Notes under the pieces: model-generated | Seen by the model: only the letters and a program-made list of their open reading frames with translations | Told to the model about the DNA's origin: nothing | Database searches by the model: none | Position numbers and translations under genes: made by a program | Source of the DNA: Volvariella volvacea V23 | Taxonomy: Eukaryota; Basidiomycota; Agaricomycetes; Agaricales; Pluteaceae | Length of the DNA stretch: 31,611 nt | Direction of reading: 5' to 3' | NCBI GenBank assembly: GCA_000349905.1 | Contig: AMXZ01001273.1 | Location: forward strand, 1-31,611 | Shown: one piece after another, positions 20,920 to 30,982 of the stretch | How the letters are laid out: each line of letters begins with the position of its first letter | How positions within the stretch are numbered: the first letter of the stretch is position 1

Positions 20920-23633
20920 TTATGCCTTGAATCCAAACGCCTCTTTGATGCTATTCCATGTCGACTGTGGGGGCTCGCCAACCTTCCAGTTGACGATCAA
21001 CTTCCCTTTACCCTTTCCTCCGTCCTTCAATGGCATCCCTCCTCTCGAGATTGTGTGCGTACCCTCGAGTCCTTTATCCCTCCTCCAGTTTATCTGGAAC
21101 ATGTACTCCTTCCCATCGATTCCATCAATATACACTTCGCCAGGTTCTTCCTTGAGGCTATCCACCCACGGCAGTCTGATGTTCAGATACAAGTCGTCCT
21201 TGACCCGAGTGAACCTCTCGTGCTCGACCTCCTCAACTCTGAAAAGGATGTCCTGCTTAGTACCATCGCTCCTCTCATGCCCCGCGTTCCTGAACAAGAT
21301 CTTAGTTCCATGCTGACATCCAGGGGGAACAACGACGTCAAGGACAACCGGCTTCTTTTTACCAGAAGCACTGTGTCGGGTGAATCGGAATGATACGCGT
21401 TTACCAGTAAAGAGATCTTCCAGCGGTAGGCGGAGGTGATATGTCCATTCGCGGGCATCAAGTACACCATTGGGGAGGGGATAATTGTAATCTGTCAAGG
21501 GAATCTGGCCATTGTCATCCGAACTGGCGTTCTTGTCCTTCTTGTCCTTCTCCTTGGTCTCTGGCTCTTCCTCGATAGCCTCTGCCTTGCGGCGTTTAGG
21601 ATTCGATCGGGTTGGCGGTTCACTGCTTCCATATGGTCAGTACCAAATTATCTTTGGTCATTACACAATGAGACGCACTTGTCAATATTCAAAGAACTCT
21701 GCCTGCTTTGCTTGCGCAGTTTGCCTCTTTGTGGCTTTGCAGTCGGTGAGGGGATCGCTTCGCTGGGATCGAGGTCCACAAATTCGTAAGATGCATCGAC
21801 TTCAGCCTCGACCGTCGTCTTTTGGCTCCGTTTTTCCGGGACCGGGCTCGCATTATTACTACCTTTATTACTTGAACCGGAAGCCGAAGATCGCGATGGA
21901 GAAGGATCTCGCGATGAGGAATGAACAGAGTCAGCCGCGTGGTGCTCGGTTCCGTTAGACGTGGACGTATGGGCGCTATTGCGACTGCTGCTCCTGCGGT
22001 TGGATGCATCTTTGTTTTCTTCCTTGCTTTGTTCTTTGTGCTTGCGCGAGCTGCTACTGCGGCCACCGTCAGAGTGGCGTTCATCATCTGAATGGGCTGA
22101 GGACTTGGCACTTGGCGTATGCGAGGTCCGTGAGTGGCTAGAGGATGACCTAGAGGACCTTTGTGGGGATGGTTCGTCTCTCTTCTTTTCCTTCCCTCGT
22201 TCATGATGACCTTCGCTTCGGCGACTGTGTCTCGAGCTCTCGCGGGAGCGGGAGCGAGAACGGGATTCTCCTCTCGAGTGTCTCTTCCTTGTCCATTCCT
22301 CCGATGCTTCCTTCCGGCTCTTATGGCCATCCCGAGAGTGAGAGTGGGAGCGGGAAACAGACTGAGAGACAGAACGAGAACGCGAATGACGATGGTGCCT
22401 GTGGTGGTGATGATGACGGTCATCGGGATGGCGGTGGTGGTGGCGCGAGTGGTGTCCGGCCTCTTCATCCCTCCGGCTGCGACCATGGCGGTCCTTCTCC
22501 CTTGCTCTATCCCTCTCCCTCTCCCTACTACTCTCCCTCTCCCTTCTTTCTTTCTCTCGCCTGTGCCTCTTCTCCCTCTCATGCCTGTCTCCCTCCCGAC
22601 TAGGACTACGACTTCGGCTCCGACTCCTTGATCTTCGGGACCGTCGCGAACCCTTCTCACCACCATTCTGATGCCTCTTATCCGATCGGTGATGTCCATC
22701 CCGACTAGAACTCCGGCGGTGGCGCCTCTCACCCCTCTTTCCCGAGCGAGACCGCGAACGTGTACGAGACCGCCCTCGGTCGCGATCATGGTGTCTCCCA
22801 CGTTCATGGCCACACGAATCGTTATGGCGATCCTTGCCACGTTCCTTTCGCTTCTCCTTCTCCCTCTCCTTCTCCCGTTCCTTGTCAGTTCCCTGTTTTG
22901 GTGAAGCCGATCGTGAGGACGAATGAGAGGACGAGTGTGGCGTAGAATCAGATTTTCGAGAAGAGGGTGAAGGGGATCTTGGTGACGAAGCCCTGCTAGA
23001 CTTCTTGGAGCCCGATGAACGGGAAGTTTTAGGTTTAGGTTCATCCTTTGTTTCAGGTTCGCTTGGTGGTGGCGATGTTGCTGACGTGGATGACGAGTGG
23101 CGTGAGGAGGAGGATGTTGAGGAGTATGAAGATGAGTGAGACGATGATGATTCCTCTGACGTAGTCGAGTCACCCGAGTCCGAGCTAGCAGAGGAGAAGC
23201 TGGTATCTGGACCAGCGGTTGAGTCGTCAAAGTCTGAAGGCGGTGTCCATGGCGATGATGATGGCGAAGAGTATGGTGTTGACGAGGCGCTGCTGCCTGC
23301 ATACTTCGCTCGTCGTTCACGCTCTTCCAGTATTTTGTGGTAGGCTTCTTGCATCTATAGGACAAGACATATTAGCAAACCAGATAACGATGACAGTTGC
23401 CTCATGGGAGAACCTGTGGCGCCTGAAATGGAACCACGTACCTCAACAAATTTCTCCTGGTAGTACTCCTTCTCCGTCTTATTCCTATCTGGATGCAACT
23501 TCAATGCCTGAGTAGCAATAAGTATGCTGCAAACGTTGTATGCCAAGAACGGACGTACCAGACGGCAATACGCCTTTCTGACTTCCTTGTCCGTTGAGCC
23601 CCTTGAGAGTCCGAGTACCTTGTAGGGATCCAT
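20920..23633 (-). CDS. J-domain co-chaperone with large RS-rich insert
   Basis: This is a predicted 840-residue HSP40-type protein. Exons on minus are 23633-23559, 23507-23442, 23354-21679 and 21625-20920, all GT-AG and in phase. The J domain (residues 1 to about 68) starts MDPYKVLGLSRGSTDKEVRK and carries HPD at about 30-32, the motif that stimulates HSP70 ATPase. Exon 3 then encodes more than 500 residues dominated by Ser, Arg, His, Asp and Glu, with RSRTRSRSRS-type runs and a His-rich patch, like the RS domains of splicing factors. PKRRK (about 615) could be a nuclear signal. Residues about 650-840 form a DnaJ C-terminal substrate-binding domain (VVPPGCQHGTKILFRNAGHE, QDILFRVEEVEHERFTRVKD). 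There is no CxxCxGxG zinc finger. I infer a nuclear chaperone acting on RNA-processing factors; the domain calls are firm, the role is not. Confidence 0.88.
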
Positions 23634-26601
23634 TGGAAATAACAAGTTCGTGAAGGTTTTTGGTTTTAATGGGTCGTGTATTGACAGTGATTGCAAAGGA
23701 TGTAGGTAGTTGGAGGGGGAACTCGATTAGCGAGCTCAAAGGGTTGGTTTGAGGGTAGTTGATGGTGGTAGTAACAAGAGTTTGAGGGTACGCCCTCTAG
23801 GAATTGCCGGAAAGGTTCGGTTGGGGGCTTGAGTAAATAGATACGTGAAAAAAAGTTAAGCGGTGAGGTAATAATCAGGGAATAAGGGTTGGCGTTATAA
23901 GCAGTAATTAGGGGTGCGAGGGGAACAGATCAAAAACGTACCAATACAATTGGGTTAAATATTTCGGGATTACGCTCGACAATGACACCCTTCCTTTGAG
24001 CCAAACTGATGCATGAGGCAGCTCGAACGTTGGGGTCAATCGGGATCGAAGGGGGTCCCCCCCACAGCCGCAATGTCCACGATGTCAACATATCTCGGAC
24101 TTTTGATTAGCGAAGGACCTTGAGATTGTCATTCAACCTTCCATTATCCGTGTACACCTCTGCGTACCGGTGCAGGTGCTGTAATTTTTATACCAGGACA
24201 GATTGGACAGAGCCTTTAAGTTACGATGGTGATGGCCCATGCTATAGTTGAGAACTGTTGAGATGACCCTCGATCTGGCAGGTCATCAATCGAGGGCGCG
24301 TAAAGATCCGGATACTTATTTGTGGTTTGCCTCGTGGCATACACGTTTTTTGGAAAACCGGGCCTTTCCTCTATTGTTTTCTATATTCCATAGTTCTCGG
24401 TCAAACGAATCTAGTCGATTTCTTCCAGAATGGCCGATGTTGCGCAGATGCTTTGGGAGCAACAGTGTCGTTTCCAAAGCATCCCGAGAGGTGAAGGAGA
24501 TAAAAGTAAGAGGAAAATCACCCTTTTTTGTTTACAATTGTGTGGTGTGGTTCATGGGTTTTTTGCACTTATAACCTGACTAGCGTTATCGTAGCAGTAA
24601 TACTACCGATTCATTAATTTCATGATGACCCATATCTTATTTACCTCCCTCAGCAATTCATTTGCCACGATCACTCCAGAGCGAGCTGATGAAGTCGTTG
24701 ATGATCGTCTAAAGTCCGTCAACCCCGTCCCCTTGAGGATCCACTGTCGTCCTCAGTCATCCTCCCTAGGGATACGGCCCACCACCCGCCTCCGAGTGTT
24801 ATCCGTGTTGACTCCATATACCTTGCTCACTTTGAATCACACGCATCCTATCAGCATCGATCTACTCCATACGTGCAGTCCAGCCCGCTGAACCATCAGT
24901 ATCTCGCCATCTGTCCAGGAGGAGTTGCCTACCTTGGACACATGCATAACGCTGATGAGCGATGTCAACAGCTTTTGGGCTGCGGGTTTGACCCCGTTTG
25001 GCATTAGACGAGTCAATAATCGATGGGTTGGAACTGATCAGACTAGTAGGGGAATTGCGAGATTGCGGGTCAGCCACGGCCCACCACATTCCGCAAAATT
25101 TCAGGAGTCCGTCCGGTTCGTCTCAACGCTTACGCTTACTGCTTTTCCTGACATCTCGATTTTTAAACGGAGGGGTGGAACCCTTTTTACAAAAAAAAAA
25201 AACTAATGAACTCATATCGTGTCACATAAATCATAGTAAATTCGACTCGTACAGCTTGCATGCGATATTGCTATTTCCTGTCACGGTGGTCCAGCAGCAT
25301 CTCAACAGATCGTGTCTTGTCCACATGGGCTAACCCCCCTCCCCCACTTCTTATTCTCCTTCTTCATTCAATGCTTGTACTGCACAGCATCCAACACGCG
25401 GAAAGACTTCCCCTTCCAGTATCTGATGTCATTAGGAATATGGACTAGCCTGTCTTTGCTCGCTTACTGAAAGTAAACCTCCATTTCACCTCGAGGACTT
25501 GCTGTTGTTCATCAATTCCTGTTGTTGGGGCGCCTCGGTCCTCGTGATATCATACGAGTCAGAGAACAAAAAATGAGTAGCCACTCTGATGCCTATGACG
25601 ACAGATTCGTGGGCCTTGATTTCTACTATAGTCTTCCAGAGAAGGAAAGTAATGATGATCGTCGTTTCTCCGCGGGCGGGGTTTCCAGCAGCTTCCTTTC
25701 CTATGCACAAAAGGGGAAGTTCACGATCGTCGTACCTTGTCAGACCTTGAGCTATACTGAGTCAAAGAGGTAGTGATGCGAATGACTGATAATGCCATGG
25801 TTTCTCCATTAAAACAGCTCGGTGGATCAAGAGCATTGCTTTAAAGGATGAGCACGCGCATGGGAAACTAACGTTATGAGCGTAAAGGTTCCAGCAGGTA
25901 GGAACACCGCTATCCGCTGCTTGTAGTGTGAAGAATACTGATATTGAGTTTACAGCTGTTAGAAAAGGGTCCCGGTCTCTTCGGCGTCGTGGTCTGTTAA
26001 TGCAGCATACCAGTGCTGATACATTCAGGGACTCAAGGGACTCTCCAGGCAGTGCAACCCTCGTATAGACATTTACATTCCCGCTGGTATCAGAGCAGTG
26101 CCTATAAGCTTACCACATGGCACTTGCGTGTACTGACTTTCGTAAATCCCTTATCGCTCATGTTATTCCCTGGAAGGGGTTGAGATCGCAGCAGCGCGTC
26201 GGCTTCATTGCAGTAGTTCCCTTAAACCTATGCGAAAGACATGAAGCAACGAGAAGAGGCGGCGTTGTCGTTGATTGGAGGCCCTGAGCTGGTTGGGAGG
26301 GTGATCACGTGCCTACCGGTACATGTGATTACGATACCGGTGCCGGACTCGCTGCTACTTTTTGGTTTCAATACTCATTCACTCCCTTCGTCCACCTTCT
26401 GGGCGTTATTTTTTGGCGCATTCCTCATTTGCACTATTCATCTGAAGCTATTCGACGACATTCGACACGACTTTGACCTCAGGTTGCTCTATACCATCAC
26501 TCTTAGCACCTAACACCAAAGCACGGTCTACATCAGCGAAACCCTCCTCCAAAACGCATCACCAAATTACTCGAAAAGCCCACGTTGGAGCTAATACCAT
26601 T
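23634..26601. other. 3-kb gene-poor stretch
   Basis: I see no gene with a recognisable domain. The left end is the promoter of the J-protein gene. Items noted: GGGGGTCCCCCCC at 24051-24063, a run of 12 A at 25191-25202, a small open frame starting near 25573 (66 codons, no family), and a primer-binding-site-like 12-mer at 26085-26096. Several frames of 80-110 codons (24248-24574, 24925-25333) do not resemble protein. The stretch may hold decayed mobile elements. Confidence 0.45.
26085..26096 (+). mobile_element. Possible LTR-retrotransposon primer-binding site remnant
   Basis: TGGTATCAGAGC matches the initiator-Met tRNA primer-binding site used by many Copia- and Gypsy-type LTR elements. Seven bases upstream, the sequence ends in TTTACA, as an LTR might (TG...CA), and a TGTTAG start lies at about 25959, which would give an LTR of only about 115 bp. 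No gag or pol frame follows. A 12-base match by chance in 31 kb is unlikely (well under 1 in 100) but not excluded. Confidence 0.28.
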
Positions 26602-28435
26602 ATGCCTACCACTACTGCCACCATAACCCACTCACCGACATCAATCCCATACCCATCATCTTCGCCCTCTCAAATTCCGCTCAAAGCCGCCAATGGTAGC
26701 ATTGGTATTTCCAAGTCATCAAAATCAAAAGTTGCTACCCTAGATGCCCTTTACAAACGAGCATCGAGGGCCTTCATTCATCGAGACTTTGCTCTGACGT
26801 ATTCGCTCATCCATGAGGCGTTCACTCAGCTACCTCCATTGGCCACACTAGCTGGTGTATCGTATCCAGCCTCCAAACATACACCGAACGATACGGCAAC
26901 AAGACGGAAGTGGGATATTCTCCGGATCTCGCTTGAATCGACCTTCTACACTTCCCCGCCCGCTGCTTCGACATTAATTACACCCGGTGCGGATTTAAGG
27001 GCGCTTCGAGCACTCCTCGTAGAATCCCCTCAGACAGTGGTCACAAATGCCTGGAAGCGCTCTTTAGAGCTTTTTGCCCCGTTCGGAGCAAGACCAAGCG
27101 CAGAGTTTGTCCCGTCTCAAATATTACAGACATTAACCTACGCTAGTCTGAAAACGGACTGCCCTGATGTGGGGCGAACTATCATCGAGGAGTGGTTGAC
27201 AAGAAGGTCAAATTTGAGCAGTGACGTTGGCCTAGGGGGTCTAGAGAGTACAAGTCATGGTGACGATGGATATGAGAAGATATTAGAGCTATATTGCTTG
27301 CAAGTGCTCCCCAAGCTTGGACAGTGGGAGTATGCTCAGGAGTTCCTACGATACGAATCAGAGCTGAAGAGTGAGACTCGCGAAGTACGCCACCGCCCAC
27401 TCTCATCTCCATCAGATTTCTAACCCCATGTTGTAGAATTTGCAAAATAAGCTCCAAGCACTATACACACAACACATGTCTTCGACATCAAACGAGAATA
27501 CCCCAACGCCCAGCGGAGCAACTTCCCCACGACCTCTTTCGCCTTCCTCTTCTGTATCGTCGTCTTCGTCATCATCTTCTATCTCAACGACATCAACTCA
27601 CACAATAGTCCCGTCTACCTCCCGTACCAATCGATCTGGCCTCAATGGACTGACTTCAGGAGCACTCTCCAGATCCTCCTCTCGCCGGTCTTCTGTGTCG
27701 GATGGATCAACTTCAACCGTCAAGGCTAAATCACCTCTCCAACCTTTAACGCCGGATACAACCAACGGCATTTCGTCAGCCAGCTCATCAGCGACCCTAC
27801 GACCGCCTCTAACGAATCGCGGAAAACCGAGTCCTAATGGGTTGATCCCGCCTGCAAATGGCTCGGCGACTGCCCAACGGGCTTCTCGATCTCCTCTACG
27901 AGGGAGTCATCTCGCCTCTAGTTCCACACCGCGATCAGCCTCTGCTTCATCTAACTCGACTACGGCGTCTGCATCGCGACGTCTTCCGTTCAGTCATTCT
28001 CTCGCTTCATCTGTGACATCTGGACCTTCATCTCACCATGGGGAGATGGCAGGTCCTGGTGTGCACGGGACCGGCAAGCTGAGCATATATGATGTAGTGA
28101 AGCGCGTTTTGAGGCCATATATGAATATCTCGAAGAGGAAGATGATCGGTTTTGTGCTATTACTGGTCGTTTTACCTTTCCTATCATGGGTATTGAGTGT
28201 CAGGAGAAGAAACAAGAGACTAGCTTTGGGCATTGGAGCGGCGGGGGCAGGGGCTATAACAGGTCCTGGAACAACGAATCCCGGTTTAACAGCGCTAAGG
28301 AGTAACGCCGAGTTGGTGAAACGACGGTTACAAGTCCAAGCTGGTAGCTCTCCAGGTGTGGTTGGCAAGTTGTGGACCGAGTTGGTGCGGGCTGTTGTAG
28401 ATACGGTGAAGATGGCTGGTAGTGGGCTCGTGTAA
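26602..28435 (+). CDS. PEX26-like peroxisomal membrane protein
   Basis: This is a predicted 593-residue protein from exons 26602-27384 and 27437-28435 (52-nt intron, phase 0); the start is the first in-frame ATG. PEX26 anchors the PEX1-PEX6 ATPase to the peroxisome for receptor recycling. The helical N-terminal half has TPR-like repeats: ALYKRASRAFIHRDFALTY, WDILRISLESTFY, PSQILQTLTYASLKTDCPDV and YCLQVLPKLGQWEYAQEFL. The last two recall the PEX26 blocks around 'VLELCILLYSKMQEP' and 'VLLPLGCLSEAEEL'. Residues about 280-470 are Ser/Thr/Pro-rich, with poly-Ser encoded by TCx repeats. One membrane span, KMIGFVLLLVVLPFLSWVLS (about 495-515), is followed by Arg/Lys residues and a tail of about 78 residues. 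The tail is long for a tail-anchored protein. The family call is from memory of human PEX26 and moderate. Confidence 0.55.
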
Positions 28436-29083
28436 GGGAATGGGACGCGGGTATGTGTCGTGCTGCTATGGTGTAGTGCTGTCATTCTATTGGCACTTCC
28501 TTCCGTTTCGCCCTTTACTCTTTGTTCGTTTGGTGTTCATAGTTGTCCGTATCTCTGTGTACCCTGATTGGGGGTGCTTGGTTGAGCTCTGGTGCATATG
28601 ACATATATGTTACTCTCCAGATATAAGTTATGCCTTATTTTATTGACGTTTAAGATTTAGAGCAACGTATACCACCATCATGCGATTGTGCCTGAAGTGT
28701 CAACAGCGATAAGACATGGCCGGTCTTTAGCCGATGACGTCCAAAGCAAAGGGTAAATATAGAACAAGTGCTACGCTGAACGGTTTACGGTGAGATACTT
28801 GTCAGTCGGGAGGCCTGGTGGGACAGGAAAGGTATAATGGGGTGCTGACATGTTCTTTCAACCTGGGCAAGCATATGGGCCCATCATGATCAACGCACGA
28901 AGGGATGGCTATCAGGCCCTATTATTGCGATTGGCTATTTCTGTTGCAGACGAATTGCACCGCTTTTTACAATCTGTTCCGGCGCGCAATGGATGGGAAC
29001 AAGACTATCAAACGCGGTGCCATCCTACCCGTCGTTGAGGAGCACCTACAAAAGCGTTGACCCAGGTTGAACTGTTTTTCTAA
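28436..29083. other. Intergenic before the arrestin pseudogene
   Basis: The first 200 bases should be the 3' UTR of the PEX26-like gene. The rest shows no similarity to the region upstream of the intact arrestin-like gene, so the duplication stops at about the beginning of the coding region. A 62-codon frame at 28850-29038 has no recognisable domain. Confidence 0.5.
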
Positions 29084-30982
29084 TGGCCTCTGTTCCTACG
29101 GACAAGACAGACTCCAACACCAGCGCCGGATTACCCTGATCATGATGATGCTTTGCCGTCATATCAAGAAATTACCTCTTCCCGAACTTGTGAACCCACC
29201 ACCGAGCACGTTTTCACCCTTGACAATCCCAAAGGCAAGGCTTGCTTGACGTCACCGCTGAAGAGCTATGCCAAAAGCTCGCATTCCTCGCCTCCCGTTT
29301 ACACGACCGGGAGTAGAGTTACGGGAGATGTGCAGCTAGAGCTCGATCATTGGGAGAGCATCAAGTCGGTAGTTATTATGGTAGGTTGTTCGCTCCAGGT
29401 TTGAGAGATTGACAATTGATGGCGTGTGCGAAAAATGAAGGTTGTTGGTACTAAGACACTAGTTGGCAGGGAGCCGCGTTGCATTTTGAAGATGGAGAAG
29501 ACGTTGTGGAATGCGAAGCAAGGAGATCATTTACCAGTTGCGGGTGCTTCTCCTCCATCTAGTCCAACCGACCCCAGCGCGCAGGATGGGTCCGTATCGG
29601 CATTGCCTCCTTCGGCTTCGGCCTCAGGTGCCCCAGGGCGAAACACAACGCACAACATGCTGGGATCAAAGGTCCAAAAGGTGTGGAATCCCAACACAGT
29701 GTCTATGAGCGGCGCATTCCAACTGCCATTCGAGTTTGATGGCCTTCCCACCGAAGTGGAACTATCTGATGTCCCTCATCACTATCCGAAATGGTACCCC
29801 CTCCTACCCCATATCACAGAACGGCCTAGTCTTGTCCACTTGGATTACAAGGTCGAGGTGTTTGTAAAGAAGGTCTGGTACGACATGCCAGCAAAGTAAG
29901 CATTATTCTGGTGTTTAATTCTGGTGTTTAATCGCTCTTAGAGGGGTCCTCATGGTTATCTTGTAGGTTGACGGCTATACTTGTGTACTTGCCGCTTGAG
30001 ACTGCTCGCCTGCCTTCGCTGCTGAGCCAGCTTGCATATGGGGAGAATCAACAAGCACTGTTCGGCCCAGATGTTGATCCAGAGGGTTGGAAGGTTCTGC
30101 CGTCTGTATCTTTCAAGGGGAAGCTATTCAACGCGCAAGACGTGGAACACTGTACGTGAAGATTTGGGTCCTGTTGCACCATTCGTAGCTCACTCGCATC
30201 ATATTGAAGCTAGCATCCGTAAGTCGGTCATGTATATGATCCATCGATATGTAACTGTGAACTTAGTTATTTGACAGCTTACCTACGCTATCGACAGACC
30301 AATCCCGCTGCACTTGGTTCTTGAAAGTACCAACCCTCAGGCCTTGGACCTAATTACGCAGCCTACGATGCCAGTTGTTTCTATTTGGTCAGAGTTACCA
30401 TTGTAGGGCCAAGTGCCCTATCGTACCCTCTGGGAGATGAACAACAACAGCAAAAGCGGAAAGAGCTGGGGGAAGCCAATACCTTGTTCAAGAGCCTTGA
30501 TCAGGCATATTTTTGGTATGAGAAAGGAAATGAAGACAATGCTAAAGGCAGTGGAACTGAGAATGGGAGCCGGTCTGAGATGGATGCAAAGAAGTTCAGA
30601 AGGGTGCTTCATGGTAAAATTATGCTCGCAAAAAATATTAAACCATCCTTCATATTCCCTGGAATTACTGTCATGGTAAGTGACGGATATTTCATCGACA
30701 TTGGGTATTATAAAATGTGACTAGTATCAACTTGATCTCCTTCCATTTGAGATCCCTGGATTTGTCCCCAACCGTTCGAGTCGTTCACCGATTCTAATAT
30801 CCGAACCCATCAATATTGTCACTCAGCCTGCTCCTGGTGTTGTCTCAAAATCTCTGGTCCCGCCGAGTCTCAGGCAACAAGAAGTTATGAAGGGGAACTA
30901 TGAGAAAACTGTTGGGGTATGGAAATCTGAAGGGGATTGGATGATAGCAGTGTCTTCGGCGGAGCATGAATTACTTGGCTGA
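29084..30982 (+). pseudogene. Broken arrestin-like gene copy
   Basis: This matches the intact arrestin-like gene at 676-2556 from its N-terminal PSY motif (near 29156) to the stop (30980-30982), but it is damaged. First, the only nearby ATG (29084) is in a different frame from the PSYQEI exon. Second, the end of exon 3 near 30148 has lost bases around the donor, and the six-codon microexon is not recognisable (at best CTAGCATCC). Third, a 4-nt deletion near 30378 shifts the frame of exon 5 and brings a TAG at 30404-30406. Introns 29381-29440 and 29896-29966 keep good splice sites. Exon 2 still reads as a normal arrestin segment, so inactivation may be recent. The last two exons are nearly identical to the intact copy. 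A truncated N-terminal arrestin domain could in principle still be made. Confidence 0.8.
29905..29930. repeat. 13-bp tandem duplication in pseudogene intron 2
   Basis: ATTCTGGTGTTTA occurs twice back to back (29905-29917, 29918-29930) inside the second intron of the arrestin pseudogene. The intact copy has no such duplication, so it arose after the copies separated, or the intact copy lost one unit. Confidence 0.9.

Noticed and set aside
22161..22631. Long plus-strand frames opposite the RS exon (also 21961-22206, 22671-22904)
   Set aside because: They are mirror products of the repetitive Arg/Ser codons of the minus-strand gene, with low-complexity translations and no domain.
24248..24574. 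108-codon plus-strand frame in the gene-poor stretch
   Set aside because: No domain, no nearby exons with matching phase, ordinary chance length for this base composition.
25191..25202. Run of 12 A as a retroposon (SINE/LINE) tail
   Set aside because: No internal RNA polymerase III promoter boxes, reverse-transcriptase frame or flanking target duplication could be seen.
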